From assembly GCA_023415825.1 (NCBI GenBank), contig JAEZJF010000017.1, positions 1 to 64,000 on the forward strand: 64,000 nucleotides of DNA, given 5' to 3'. Both the position numbers and the translations under genes were made by a program. This stretch comes from Bacillota bacterium. Its GTDB lineage: Bacteria; Bacillota; Clostridia; DSM-8532. This document shows, piece by piece, positions 7,609 through 17,225 of the stretch (position 1 is the stretch's first letter; every line of letters begins with the position of its first letter). The notes under the pieces were generated by a model. The model made no database searches. It saw nothing but the letters and a program-made list of their open reading frames with translations, and was not told the origin of the DNA.

Positions 7609-8721
7609 TTATGATTTGACAGATTTCGACTTCATTATTTCCTTCATGAGCGTATAAAGAGAGGTCGATGCATTGCGAATGCCAATTTTCTTGGCATCGG
7701 AGGACATTTTTGCTCTCAGATCCTTATTGTTAATGAGCTTCTGTATCTGTCCGTACAAAATTTCAGATGTGAGCTGACTTTGAAGAATAACAACTGCAGC
7801 TCCCTTACGCTCCAGAGCACGGGCATTGTACTCCTGATGGTTCTCAGCGACATAGGGTGAGGGGATAAGAATCGACGGTATGCCGAGAGCAGAAAGCTCG
7901 CTTACGGTAATGGCTCCTCCTCTGCACACAGCCAGATCTGCGCTTGCCAGAACATCCCCCATATTGTAAAGATAGGGCTCTATACGGATATGAGAAGGAA
8001 GAGGAACTTTTATTTCATTCATAACAGCTTCATAATGCTTCATGCCAGTAGCAAGAATGAGCTGATAGGAAATATCCTGATAATGTAGGTTGATCATATC
8101 CTTCACACATTGATTCAGATGCTCGGCCCCAAGACTTCCTCCAAAAATAACAACCAGGGGCAAGTCATGGTCAAGCTGCAGCTTTTCTCTGGCGGAAGCC
8201 TTGGTCTGTGAAAAAAGCTCTCCGCGCACCGGATTTCCTGTTAAAGTTATTCTGGCCTTCCCCTTAAACCTCTGGCGGGAGTCTTCAAAGCTGATGGCAA
8301 CCGCATCGACGTAATGGGCTAAAATCTTGTTGGTTACGCCCGGAAAGGCATTCTGCTCATGAATAACGGTGGGTATTCTTTTCAAAGCCGCACTGAACAC
8401 CACCGGACCGCAGACATAGCCTCCTGTCCCTATAACGGCGTCGGGCTTGAATTTTTTTAAAATCTTACTTGTCGAGCCGAAGCTTTTAAAAAGCTTCGTG
8501 ACTGTTTTGAGGGTATCCAGCGAAAGCTTTCTTTTAAAACCGCTTACTTCAATGAATTCAATATCAAAACCCTCCCGGGGTACAAGCTTTCCTTCAAGAC
8601 CGTTTTTTGTCCCAACAAAGAGGATTTCAGCATCAGGCTCACGATTCATAATTTCTTTGGCGATGGCTAGTCCGGGATTAATATGGCCTCCCGTACCTCC
8701 ACCTGAGATGAGGTATTTCAT
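7609..8721 (-). CDS. murG: Lipid II synthase (UDP-GlcNAc transferase) MurG
   Basis: 370-residue GT-B glycosyltransferase, peripheral on the inner membrane face. It transfers GlcNAc to lipid I, giving lipid II. The donor/lipid loop SGGGTGGHINPGLAIA opens the protein; GTGGYVCGPVVFSA and IHEQNAFPGVTNK mark the acceptor half; FGGSLGAEHLN and the sugar-nucleotide loop AVCRGGAITVSELSALG followed by ENHQEYNA mark the donor half. The start is 2 bp after the ftsW stop, indicating tight coupling. Confidence 0.97.
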   Translation of the reverse strand: MKYLISGGGTGGHINPGLAIAKEIMNREPDAEILFVGTKNGLEGKLVPREGFDIEFIEVSGFKRKLSLDTLKTVTKLFKSFGSTSKILKKFKPDAVIGTGGYVCGPVVFSAALKRIPTVIHEQNAFPGVTNKILAHYVDAVAISFEDSRQRFKGKARITLTGNPVRGELFSQTKASAREKLQLDHDLPLVVIFGGSLGAEHLNQCVKDMINLHYQDISYQLILATGMKHYEAVMNEIKVPLPSHIRIEPYLYNMGDVLASADLAVCRGGAITVSELSALGIPSILIPSPYVAENHQEYNARALERKGAAVVILQSQLTSEILYGQIQKLINNKDLRAKMSSDAKKIGIRNASTSLYTLMKEIMKSKSVKS

Positions 8722-8723
8722 AC

Positions 8724-9899
8724 TTAAAAATCACCTGCTTTCCGCGATGGCAAGATACGCTTCATCTTGAGGTCCTCTCTGTTATCCGGCGTCATACGAA
8801 CGGCAAAGGCCGAAGAACCCTTTGAGATATTGAGAAGAATCCCTATAGACGACAAAAGAAAGACCATGGACGTGCCGCCATAGCTGAAGAAAGGCAATGG
8901 CATTCCTGTAGCAGGGATTGTTGAGGTCACAACAGCTATGTTAATGATGGTTTCTGCGGCAACCAGAGAGGTAATGCCGATGGCTATAAGGCTGCCCATC
9001 ATATCCTGAGCATTCATGGCAACCTTGATGCCTCTCCAGATAAAAAGCATAAAAAGTGCAATAACTGTTAAGGCTCCTACAAAACCCAATTCCTCTGCCA
9101 TGACCGAAAATATAAAGTCATTGTGCGGTTCGGGAAGATAGAGGTACTTTTGAAGACTTTTTCCCAAGCCACGACCGAATACATTGCCCGAAGCAATGGC
9201 ATAAAGAGAATTAATGACCTGGTATCCGCTTCCCTGCTTGTATTTAAAGGGATCCAGAAAGGAGAGAAGACGCTCCATACGGTATTCATCAGCCATAATG
9301 AGCTTCACACCTACAGCCAATACAGGTGCGGCAAGAACAAGAAAATGCCTGATTTTTGCACCGGCACAAAAAAGAATAATGATTGAAATTAAAGTAATCA
9401 GAATAATTGCGCTCATATGAGGCTCTTTGTACAGAAGCAGATCGGTAACCCCGATCACAAGCAAATAAGGCAGGAGGCCGGAAAAAAAGAATTTCAAGCG
9501 GTCACTGTTTTTTGACAGGCTAAATGATAAAAACAGGATAATGGCAATCTTGGTCAATTCCGATGGCTGAAATGAAAAGTAGCCGAAATTGAACCATCGG
9601 TTTGAACCGTTAATATTACTTCCGATACCGGGTATTAAAACCAGCACAAGGAGCACAGTACTGATAACCATTAAAATAGGAGAGCTCAGGGCTATTCTGT
9701 GATAGTCGATATTTGAAAAAACCAGCATGCTGAAAATTCCAAGAACACCCCAAATCAATTGCCTAATAAGAAAATAATATTTGTTGTCTTTATAATAGAG
9801 CGCATTATAAGAACTGGCGCTGAAAACCATGACGGTTCCGATGGCCAGCAGAACAAGCACCGTAAAAAGAAGCCAAAAATCGTACTCCCTTTTTTTCAT
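8724..9899 (-). CDS. ftsW: FtsW/SpoVE-type SEDS peptidoglycan glycosyltransferase
   Basis: 391 residues with about ten hydrophobic segments. SEDS family marks: NRWFNFGYFSFQPSELTKIA, the periplasmic loop with GSGYQVINSLYAIASGNVFG and GKSLQKYLYLPEPHNDFIFS, then AEELGFVG and GMPLPFFSYGGTSM. SEDS proteins polymerise lipid II with a partner class B PBP; the likely partner is the SpoVD/FtsI protein in the same cluster. Whether it serves vegetative division (FtsW) or spore cortex (SpoVE) cannot be told from sequence. It starts 4 bp after mraY; the murD gene usually found between them is missing. A second SEDS gene (rodA) lies at 18885. Confidence 0.93.
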   Translation of the reverse strand: MKKREYDFWLLFTVLVLLAIGTVMVFSASSYNALYYKDNKYYFLIRQLIWGVLGIFSMLVFSNIDYHRIALSSPILMVISTVLLVLVLIPGIGSNINGSNRWFNFGYFSFQPSELTKIAIILFLSFSLSKNSDRLKFFFSGLLPYLLVIGVTDLLLYKEPHMSAIILITLISIIILFCAGAKIRHFLVLAAPVLAVGVKLIMADEYRMERLLSFLDPFKYKQGSGYQVINSLYAIASGNVFGRGLGKSLQKYLYLPEPHNDFIFSVMAEELGFVGALTVIALFMLFIWRGIKVAMNAQDMMGSLIAIGITSLVAAETIINIAVVTSTIPATGMPLPFFSYGGTSMVFLLSSIGILLNISKGSSAFAVRMTPDNREDLKMKRILPSRKAGDF

Positions 9900-9903
9900 T
9901 CCA

Positions 9904-10890
9904 TCACCTCAAGAGCAGGAAGGCTAACACACTGCTTAATAATGTCACAAACGTAAATATTGTTACCACCTTGGTTTCGCTCCATCCCTTTTGCTCAAAG
10001 TGATGATGAAGGGGTGCCATTAAAAATACTCGCCTTCCTGTACGTTTAAAATAATAAACCTGTATTATTACAGATAATGTTTCTGCAACATAGATTATGC
10101 CTGCCAATCCCAAAAAGATAGGAGTTCCTGTCAGTATGGCGACGGCGGCAAGGGCCCCGCCTAAAGCAAGCGACCCGGTATCTCCCATAAAAACCTTTGC
10201 CGGATGCAGATTATAGACGAGGAAGCCCAATAGTCCGCCGGCCAGGATAGCGCAAAACATACGGATATATTCCCACTCATTGTTGAACATGGACACCAGG
10301 GTAAAGAAAAGCAGGACAATGGTAGTTGCCGAGCCTGCGAGTCCATCCAGACCGTCGGTGAGATTGACGGCATTGGTAAAGCTGACTAGAACAAACAGGC
10401 AAAATGGTATGGCAATGATAAGAGGAAGCGCGACAGGGGCATCAATCCCCAGGAATGGCAGAATCAAAGACTGGGCACCCGGCGTATAGCTTACGGCATA
10501 CCAGGTAAAGGCTCCTGAAACGATCAGCAGACCTATCATCTTTTGGGATGGATAAAGACCCTTGTTATTCTTTTTGACTACACTGATGTAATCGTCCAGA
10601 AAGCCTATAAATGCAAAGCCAAAAGTCACCAGAATCAAGGAAAGTATGCGTATATCCTGAAAGCTGTATAGAATACCTAAAATCAAGACGGGAAGAAGAA
10701 AGATAAACCCTCCCATAGTAGGTGTACCTGTCTTGATCTTATGACTTTGCGGGCCCTCCTCCCTCACAGTTTGACCAAACTTCAGCCTATGAAGCAGCGG
10801 GATAAGAAATTTACCTGCCGCCAAAGCTATCAGAAAGCTGATAAAATAAGCAAAAACCTGTGATGGGATAGCCTTCAGTATTCCCTGCAT
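9904..10890 (-). CDS. mraY: Phospho-N-acetylmuramoyl-pentapeptide transferase
   Basis: 328-residue polytopic membrane enzyme that transfers phospho-MurNAc-pentapeptide to undecaprenyl phosphate, forming lipid I. Family motifs are clear: EEGPQSHKIKTGTPTMGGF near the start, FIGFLDDYISVVKKNNKGL, the catalytic NAVNLTDGLDGLAG, FMGDTGSLALGG, and the C-terminal MAPLHHHFEQKGWSE. It follows murF by 25 bp and directly precedes ftsW. Confidence 0.97.
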   Translation of the reverse strand: MQGILKAIPSQVFAYFISFLIALAAGKFLIPLLHRLKFGQTVREEGPQSHKIKTGTPTMGGFIFLLPVLILGILYSFQDIRILSLILVTFGFAFIGFLDDYISVVKKNNKGLYPSQKMIGLLIVSGAFTWYAVSYTPGAQSLILPFLGIDAPVALPLIIAIPFCLFVLVSFTNAVNLTDGLDGLAGSATTIVLLFFTLVSMFNNEWEYIRMFCAILAGGLLGFLVYNLHPAKVFMGDTGSLALGGALAAVAILTGTPIFLGLAGIIYVAETLSVIIQVYYFKRTGRRVFLMAPLHHHFEQKGWSETKVVTIFTFVTLLSSVLAFLLLR

Positions 10891-10915
10891 TTTAACTTCA
10901 TTCCTTCCTAAAGGA

Positions 10916-12283
10916 CTAAATCAACTCTTGAACCAGAATATCCAGCTTCATGCGCCGTGAGCCTTTAAACAGGAGAGCATCCCCCTTCTGCATCAGTGCC
11001 TGGATATAGGGCTTGGCTTGAGCAATATTTTCAAACAGCACGGTAATCGTCTTAGAGTTAGCACTCTCATTGGCTCCTTGAATGTACCATTGGGCAAAAT
11101 CCCCTATACCAACCAGATAATCTATGCCAAGAGTCGCAACCATTCGGCCTATTTCCTTGTGTGCCTCCTGGGTCCAGTCGCCCAACTCCAGCATATCGCC
11201 GAGAACTGCCCATTTCCTCATTCCCCTGCCTATGTCGCATAAAACGTCTATGGCGGCCTTGATGGAGCTTGGTGCTGCATTATAGGAGTCATTGATAAAC
11301 TTGATGCCATCCTTTTCCTCGATGCTTAAGCGCATCCGCTCACCTGAAAAGCACAGAAGCCCCGTTTCAATTTCTTCTTTGTTCATATGAAGCTGCTGCG
11401 CTATGGCGATACCTGCCAGAGCATTATGAACATTATGCATACCCGGTGCAGGAACAAATAGATCCATATCAGCCTCAGGGGTTTTAACCTGGAAGCCGAC
11501 ACCCTCTTCTCTTTTGGAGATCAGATCGTAGGCCCATATATCCTGGTCTTCATTAATTCCGTAGAACACGGTCTTTTGCTTCAATAAACCCTTTAAGCCT
11601 GACAACAGCTCGTCATCCCCGTTAAGAACAACGACCCCGCTGCTTTTCATCCCATCCAATATTTCGAGCTTGGCCTTGAGGATATTCTGGCGTGACCCCA
11701 ACCTCTCAATATGAGAGATTCCGATATTGGTAATCACTGCTATATCGGGCTTGACAATGCGCGAAAGGGCACTTATCTCGCCAAAGCCCCTCATTCCCAT
11801 CTCGAATACAGCCACCTCATGGCTGTCATCCAGTTCAAGGACTGAAAGGGGAAGTCCAATTTCGTTATTGAAGTTGCCCCTCGTCTTATGAACCTTGAAT
11901 CGAGCCGACAGTATGGCTGCAATCATTTCTTTTGTGCTTGTCTTTCCCACACTTCCCGTTACGGCAATAACAGGAATTTGGAAAAGCAAACGGTATTCGG
12001 ATGCCAATTGGCCTAAGGCCTCCAGGGTATCAGCGACAAAAACAGCCGGGACATGGTCAGGGATGACCTTCCCCTCCTGGACCATAACAAGAGCCGCACC
12101 ATTTGAAAAGGCTTGCTCCACATAATCATGGCCGTCAAAGCGTTCGCCCTTGATGGCAACAAAAAGTGCCCCTTGGCTCAAACTCCTTGTATCAGTTGAG
12201 ACCTGGTTAATAAGAGGGTTCGACCGTGCCCTTAACCTTCCACGGACCATTTTCGCGATAGTTTTTGCATCTAACGCTTTCAA
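10916..12283 (-). CDS. murF: UDP-MurNAc-tripeptide:D-Ala-D-Ala ligase
   Basis: 455-residue Mur ligase that adds D-Ala-D-Ala in the cytosol. Three domains are visible: the N-terminal nucleotide-substrate domain, the ATPase core with P-loop AVTGSVGKTSTKE (from about residue 108) and GMRGFGEISALSRIVKPDIA, and the C-terminal ligase domain with NDSYNAAPSS and LGDMLELG. The start is TTG 12283, two bases past the murE stop, implying translational coupling. Confidence 0.96.
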   Translation of the reverse strand: MKALDAKTIAKMVRGRLRARSNPLINQVSTDTRSLSQGALFVAIKGERFDGHDYVEQAFSNGAALVMVQEGKVIPDHVPAVFVADTLEALGQLASEYRLLFQIPVIAVTGSVGKTSTKEMIAAILSARFKVHKTRGNFNNEIGLPLSVLELDDSHEVAVFEMGMRGFGEISALSRIVKPDIAVITNIGISHIERLGSRQNILKAKLEILDGMKSSGVVVLNGDDELLSGLKGLLKQKTVFYGINEDQDIWAYDLISKREEGVGFQVKTPEADMDLFVPAPGMHNVHNALAGIAIAQQLHMNKEEIETGLLCFSGERMRLSIEEKDGIKFINDSYNAAPSSIKAAIDVLCDIGRGMRKWAVLGDMLELGDWTQEAHKEIGRMVATLGIDYLVGIGDFAQWYIQGANESANSKTITVLFENIAQAKPYIQALMQKGDALLFKGSRRMKLDILVQELI

Positions 12284-12285
12284 AA

Positions 12286-13743
12286 CTATCCCTCTACTTC
12301 CTTTAGTATATTCTCGACAATTTCTCTTTCATCATAGTGAATAGTCTTATCCTTAAAAATCTGATAGGTTTCATGCCCTTTTCCCGATAAAACAATAATG
12401 TCGTCTGGCTTGGCGTTTTCCATGGCATATCTTATGGCTTGGGTTCTGTCCTCAATAACCAGATATTGTCCTCCGGTGGCCTTCATTCCCTCCTCAATAT
12501 CGGCAAGGATTCTTGAGGGGACTTCTGTTCTGGGGTTATCGGAGGTGATGATGGTGAAATCTGCAATTCGGCCTGAAATCTCACCCATAATAGGGCGCTT
12601 GGACCGATCCCGGTCTCCGCCGCAGCCGAAGACACTGACTAAACGACCTCTGGTAAAAGCTTTCACAGTGGCAAGAATATTTTCCAGGCTATCGGGAGTA
12701 TGAGCATAATCGATCATAACCGTATAGGGCTTTCCGGGAGTTGGAACAACCTCAGCCCTTCCTGGAACCTGTACCTTCAAGAGTCCTTCTTTTATCTTCT
12801 GGATATCAATACCCAGCATGCCGCAAACTGCTATGGCCGCTAAAGCATTATAGACGCTGAAGAAGCCCGGAACTCCCACCTTGAAACGTTCGCAAAACCA
12901 GGGGGATGTAACGTCAAATTCCACAGAATCCGAGTGGGTTGAAATATTATGTGCTTCGACATCGGCTTCGCTTTCAATGCCATATGTCAGAATTTCGCCG
13001 GGTGCCTCATCTTTAACACGTAGTCCGTAAGGAGAATCTGCATTGACTATTCCCTTTTTGCATAGGTTGAACAGCTTCTGCTTGGATTTAAAATAGTCCT
13101 CCATATCGGGATGCTCAAAGCCTCCGATATGGTCTTTCGAGAAGTTGGTGAAGACACCGATATCGAAATGGCAGGAGGAAACGCGGTGAAGCTTGAGTCC
13201 CTGGGATGAAACCTCCATGACCACAGTATCAGCGCCTTTATCCTTCATTTTTTCAAACATTTCCTGAAGATCATAGGATTCAGGAGTAGTACGGCGCGCA
13301 GGAATTTTTTCATTTCCGATACAGTTGGCAACTGTTCCGATAAGGCCGACTGTATTTCCCGATTTCTCCAAAATAGAACGAATCATATAAGTCGTAGTGG
13401 TCTTACCCTTTGTACCGGTAATGCCAATAAGCCTCATGTCATGAGAGGGATTTCCGAACCATTCGGCCGATATTGCCGCCAGTGCCTCCCGGGTATCCTT
13501 GACCTTGATAAGGGTTATCTCACCGATTACTGAAATGTCCTTTTCCACTATAAGTGCTGTTGCCCCATTATCAACGGCTTGCTGCGCATATTGGTGGCCA
13601 TCTGTTGAAAAGCCGTCAATACACACAAAAAGGTATTTTGGCAGGGCTTTTCTGGAATCATAGGTCACCCCCCTGACCTCACCATCCAGACTTCCTTTAA
13701 TATCTATTGTTTCTATATTTCTTATTAAGTCTCTTAACAGCAT
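12286..13743 (-). CDS. murE: UDP-MurNAc-L-Ala-D-Glu:meso-diaminopimelate ligase
   Basis: 485-residue Mur ligase that adds the third stem residue. The P-loop is GITGTKGKTTTTYMI (from about 109). The amino-acid selecting motif TSDNPRTE (about 399-406) is the DNPR form seen in meso-diaminopimelate-adding MurE, so the peptidoglycan is probably of the mDAP type. The conserved Lys to be carbamylated is in the FSKDHIGGFEH / FKSKQKLF region. GGAGGAG precedes ATG 13743. A dispersed hairpin repeat separates it from the penicillin-binding protein gene upstream. Confidence 0.96.
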   Translation of the reverse strand: MLLRDLIRNIETIDIKGSLDGEVRGVTYDSRKALPKYLFVCIDGFSTDGHQYAQQAVDNGATALIVEKDISVIGEITLIKVKDTREALAAISAEWFGNPSHDMRLIGITGTKGKTTTTYMIRSILEKSGNTVGLIGTVANCIGNEKIPARRTTPESYDLQEMFEKMKDKGADTVVMEVSSQGLKLHRVSSCHFDIGVFTNFSKDHIGGFEHPDMEDYFKSKQKLFNLCKKGIVNADSPYGLRVKDEAPGEILTYGIESEADVEAHNISTHSDSVEFDVTSPWFCERFKVGVPGFFSVYNALAAIAVCGMLGIDIQKIKEGLLKVQVPGRAEVVPTPGKPYTVMIDYAHTPDSLENILATVKAFTRGRLVSVFGCGGDRDRSKRPIMGEISGRIADFTIITSDNPRTEVPSRILADIEEGMKATGGQYLVIEDRTQAIRYAMENAKPDDIIVLSGKGHETYQIFKDKTIHYDEREIVENILKEVEG

Positions 13744-13773
13744 ATGAACTCCTCCCAGAATGTGTATGGTTAA

Positions 13774-13866
13774 GATTAATACGAAGTATCAATAATTAAT
13801 ACGAAGTATCAATAACTTGGGCACCCGTTCGAAATCTTTGATTTCAGTAACGGGTAAGGTTATTAT
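13774..13866 (-). repeat. Inverted-orientation copy of the dispersed hairpin repeat
   Basis: Read on the minus strand: AATAACCTTACCCGTTACTG, the hairpin core with GAAATC..GATTTCGAACGGGT, then two successive copies of ATTGATACTTCGTATTAAT. It matches the array at 1611-1762 closely (core CCCGTTAC-GAAATCA-AGATTTCGAACGGGT). It fills the 159-bp gap between the spoVD/ftsI stop and murE, inside an otherwise tight operon. Confidence 0.85.
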
Positions 13867-13902
13867 ATCCTTATCCTTGCTGATTAACAACTATACGTCC
13901 GT

Positions 13903-16218
13903 TTAGTCACCAATCATCTCCACGAAATTGATTTCCACAACATCCCCCTTCTTCAATGACGTTCCTGCCGGGTATTGCTGCTTTTGGGCCGTACCGCTTC
14001 CCCTGATGCGTATGTTGAGTCCAGCTTGTTTCATGGTGGCAATTGCCTCATCTACAGTCTTGTTAAGCACATTGGGCATGATGGCAGCCAATTCTCCCTG
14101 CTCCACATCGGTGTAGAGAATGACAGTGGCACTTTGGGGTACAGAGAAGTCAGCTTTTGGCGTTTGATTATAAACAATAGCTTCAGGAGAAGTATCCTTG
14201 CCTTCAAGCGTATATTTCAATCCGAAGGCCCTTAGCTTCTCTTCTGCCTGCTTGACCGTAAGGCCAGTGACATTGGGAACATAAACCTCCTGAGTCATCT
14301 CAGTCTTATCCTTTTCGGTGTAATCCCTTTCCATTTGCAGGTACGACAATATTTCCTCGGTAAGTTTTCCTGCAACCGGAGCTGCCAAAACACCACCTGT
14401 TCTGGGTTCGACCTGGGGATGGTCCAGAACGACAAGCACACATATCTCAGGTTTATCAGCAGGTGCAATGGCCATGAAAGAAACAATGTAACGTCCGTCG
14501 GACTCGGTTTGCAGAGTCTCCGAGGTTCCCGTCTTTCCTCCGATGCGATAGCCGCTCACATAAGCATTTTTACCTGTTCCTTCCGAAACTACACCTTCCA
14601 AAGCGGTCCGTACGGTCTCGGCGGTCTTGTCTGATATAACCTTGCGTACAACCTGCGGTTCCATTTTTTTAATAATGTTGCCTTCACTATCGCTTATCTG
14701 CTTGATGATAGTGGGTTTCATGAGATTTCCGCCGTTGGCGACAGCAGAGTAGGCCGTTATCAACTGAATGGGGCTGACCTGAAAACGCTGACCGAAAGTA
14801 GAAACAGCCAGGTCAATTTCCTTTGGGTTGGTGTGCCACAGTTTCTTATATTCTTCATTGGTGGGCTCACCCTGAAGCTCAATCCCGGTTCTCTCCTGAA
14901 AACCGAACATCTTGACATAACTGTAAAATTTTTCGATGCCGAGCTTTAATCCGACATTGACAAAGACAGGGTTACACGAATTATATACAGCATGTAAAAA
15001 GTCCTCTGAGCCATGCCCTCCTTTTCTCCAGCAATCGATGGTATGTCCTGCCATTGAAACAGGCTTGCAATACTCCGGTGTACTAAGCTTTACCACACCT
15101 TCCTCGATGGCAGCAGAAGCGGTAATGGCTTTGAAGACCGAACCTGGTTCGTAAGTATCCATGACGGCCTTGTTTCTGAAAACTGTCTGCCAGAGCAACT
15201 GGCTGTCCTCGGTATCACCAAAGCCCTTCCAATCGGAATCCGTTAGAAAATTAGGGAGTGCATCGGGATCATTGGGATCAAAATCGGGCTTTGAAACCAT
15301 TGCCAGAATTTCTCCGGTATTGGGGTTCATAACAATAGATGTGGCGCCACGTTTCAGATTATAGTCCAAAATAGCCTGATCCATGTACTTTTCAGCTATA
15401 TGCTGAATGGTCTCATCAATAGTCAGATAGACATTATACCCATCAATGGCGTCGATATAGCGTTCCTGTGAAAAGCTGATTTGGCGGCCCAGAACATCAA
15501 CCTCATTCATGATTTTTCCCGGGATGCCCTTAAGAGTACTGTCAAGAACATACTCAATGCCATTCAATCCCTGGTCATCAACACCGGTAAAACCCAGGAT
15601 ATGGGATGCCAGATTGCCGTTGGGATAGAAGCGCTTGGAATCCTCATCTACATATATACTCTTTACTTTTGCCTCAGAGAGATAAGCCCTGACCTTTGTC
15701 CCTATCTCCCTGTCAATTTTTCTTTTGATATACTCATAGCGGGAATTCATTTTAAATTTGGTCATAATGACCTCTGCATCCATCTCAAGGTAGCCGGCCA
15801 AACCATTGGCAAGAGCCAGCAGCTTGCTTTCATCACCTTCAACTTCGTCTCTGAGCATCTTGGGATTGACGGAAACAGTATCCACGGAGGCGCTTATAGC
15901 CAGCCATTGGCCATTTCGATCATAAATTGTTCCGCGTTTGGGGCTTATTTGTCTTTTCTGGGTTTGATTTAAATAAGCCATCTCCTGGTATTCTTCACCT
16001 TTGATAAACTGAATAAAGCCGACGCGATAGAGCATGAAAAGAAGCGCAGCAGAATAGACAATCAACAGGACAAACTCCCTTTTTTTAAGCTTTGTGGTAT
16101 TGGGCTTATCTTGTGTATTGCTATTCTTTTTATCAGGGGCGCTATGTGAACTGCCTGAACTTTTAAGTGCAGCTTTTTTTATATTGTGTTTACTTTTGGT
16201 GCGATTACTGCCTTTCAT
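13903..16218 (-). CDS. Class B penicillin-binding protein (SpoVD/FtsI-like) with two PASTA domains
   Basis: 771-residue septal transpeptidase. A Lys/Ser-rich cytoplasmic tail leads to one membrane anchor (about 48-68, FVLLIVYSAALLFMLYRVGF). The PBP dimerisation domain starts at RGTIYDRNG. The transpeptidase has SVFK (about residue 359), SCN (about 415) and KTGTS (about 560). Two PASTA domains close the protein (EVYVPNVTGLTVKQAEEKL and IMPNVLNKTVDEAIATMKQA). Its position after the ftsL-like gene and before murE is that of spoVD or pbpB in Firmicutes; which role it has, division or spore cortex, is not decided by sequence. FtsW is the expected SEDS partner. Confidence 0.93.
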   Translation of the reverse strand: MKGSNRTKSKHNIKKAALKSSGSSHSAPDKKNSNTQDKPNTTKLKKREFVLLIVYSAALLFMLYRVGFIQFIKGEEYQEMAYLNQTQKRQISPKRGTIYDRNGQWLAISASVDTVSVNPKMLRDEVEGDESKLLALANGLAGYLEMDAEVIMTKFKMNSRYEYIKRKIDREIGTKVRAYLSEAKVKSIYVDEDSKRFYPNGNLASHILGFTGVDDQGLNGIEYVLDSTLKGIPGKIMNEVDVLGRQISFSQERYIDAIDGYNVYLTIDETIQHIAEKYMDQAILDYNLKRGATSIVMNPNTGEILAMVSKPDFDPNDPDALPNFLTDSDWKGFGDTEDSQLLWQTVFRNKAVMDTYEPGSVFKAITASAAIEEGVVKLSTPEYCKPVSMAGHTIDCWRKGGHGSEDFLHAVYNSCNPVFVNVGLKLGIEKFYSYVKMFGFQERTGIELQGEPTNEEYKKLWHTNPKEIDLAVSTFGQRFQVSPIQLITAYSAVANGGNLMKPTIIKQISDSEGNIIKKMEPQVVRKVISDKTAETVRTALEGVVSEGTGKNAYVSGYRIGGKTGTSETLQTESDGRYIVSFMAIAPADKPEICVLVVLDHPQVEPRTGGVLAAPVAGKLTEEILSYLQMERDYTEKDKTEMTQEVYVPNVTGLTVKQAEEKLRAFGLKYTLEGKDTSPEAIVYNQTPKADFSVPQSATVILYTDVEQGELAAIMPNVLNKTVDEAIATMKQAGLNIRIRGSGTAQKQQYPAGTSLKKGDVVEINFVEMIGD

Positions 16219-16385
16219 GTATCAGTCTCCTGCAAAAAAAGGACAACAGACTGATTTATACGGTTCACCCTAAGATCAATCCATAGTCCTATCTTTTCTA
16301 ATCTAATATATATTAGCAAACACGCGCTTTCTTGTCTTTTTATTGGAATTATTCTGTTTCATAAACCAGAAGTTCTTAAAAAGGA

Positions 16386-16886
16386 TCAAGGCAGCACAGC
16401 CTTTACGGCACTAATCAGATTATCCATAAGAGAAGTTTTATTAGTCGTTTCATTAATATAAGCCTGGTCGACTACCACACTGTAATTGTTTTTCGGAACA
16501 CTGACCAGAACAATCTGATAGCTTTCAGGTTTATGCATGTTCAGTCTGGTTTGTGCAATTTCCTTAACACGCTCCAGATTGATGCTTGTCCCTATATCTA
16601 CTTCCAGCATCCGGTTTTCATCCCGCAGCTGGCTGAGCTCCTCATTTAATGTGCCCATACTGTAGTTCAGCTCGGCAAGGGCAGAAAAACGATACAGGAT
16701 GACAAAGCTAATGGCAACCATAAGTATGATAAAAGTGATCATTTTTGCCTTGGGTATATTCGATCGGACAGGTTTTGCGGCAACTGACTCCTTTTTCCTT
16801 ATCTTTTGTCGCTCAACAGGCTGTTCAACTCTTTCGGGTAGCTTTGGGGCAGTACTGCCATACATATAGCCGGTTCTTTTCTCCAC
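16386..16886 (-). CDS. FtsL-like septum protein
   Basis: 166 residues with the FtsL layout: about 45 basic cytoplasmic residues (RQKIRKKESVAAKPVRS), one membrane segment (MITFIILMVAISFVILYRF, about 48-66), then a leucine-zipper-like coiled coil (LAELNYSMGTLNEELSQLRD) and a tail with EIAQTRLNMHKPES typical of FtsL/DivIC. Sequence conservation in this family is low; the call rests on topology and on the position between rsmH and the class B PBP. The start is GTG 16886 after GGGAGG. It is unusually far (339 bp) from rsmH. Confidence 0.75.
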   Translation of the reverse strand: MEKRTGYMYGSTAPKLPERVEQPVERQKIRKKESVAAKPVRSNIPKAKMITFIILMVAISFVILYRFSALAELNYSMGTLNEELSQLRDENRMLEVDIGTSINLERVKEIAQTRLNMHKPESYQIVLVSVPKNNYSVVVDQAYINETTNKTSLMDNLISAVKAVLP

Positions 16887-16931
16887 GTTTTTCGCCTCCC
16901 TCTTTCGTAAATTAATAAATGGGTGAATGAG

Positions 16932-16951
16932 GGGGCCTTGTGACAGGCCCC
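16932..16951 (-). other. GC-rich hairpin upstream of the ftsL-like gene
   Basis: Arms GGGGCCT (16932-16938) and AGGCCCC (16945-16951) with a six-base loop lie 45 bp before the GTG start. There is no T tract on the minus strand. It could be an RNA-processing or attenuation structure in the leader. Confidence 0.5.
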
Positions 16952-16978
16952 GCTAATTCAGGTTCACTTTAATTTTTA

Positions 16979-17199
16979 GATCTTTTGTACTCTTTAGACT
17001 TTTTCTTTAGTAATTAAAAATCTTTTGTATGCTTACTTTTCTTTGTCTTCGGTAGATTTCAATGTTCTTATGTACAGTGAGCGCTTTTGTAAAGTGATCA
17101 TCATGAGAAAATCGTTGGTACTTTTATAAACCTTTTGTACTTTAAAATCTTTTGTACTTTAATTTTTTATCTTTCGTATTTTAGTATCTTTTGTAAAAT
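16979..17199 (-). repeat. Array of degenerate TACAAAAGAT-like repeats
   Basis: This fills most of the 339-bp gap between rsmH and the ftsL-like gene. Read on the minus strand, seven to nine units related to AAAGTACAAAAGATTTTAAA occur, near 17183-17199, 17168-17183, 17144-17162, 17128-17146, 17108-17125 (weak), 17082-17096, 17065-17081 (weak), 17016-17031 and 16979-16995. All three minus-strand frames contain stops, so it is not coding. Spacing is irregular, from about 15 to 50 bp. Function unknown. Confidence 0.65.
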
Positions 17200-17225
17200 A
17201 TCAAGGTATTTCTTGTATGCATGAG

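Noticed and set aside
15481..15972. A 163-codon plus-strand frame
   Set aside because: Antisense to the penicillin-binding protein gene; it is a codon-bias shadow.
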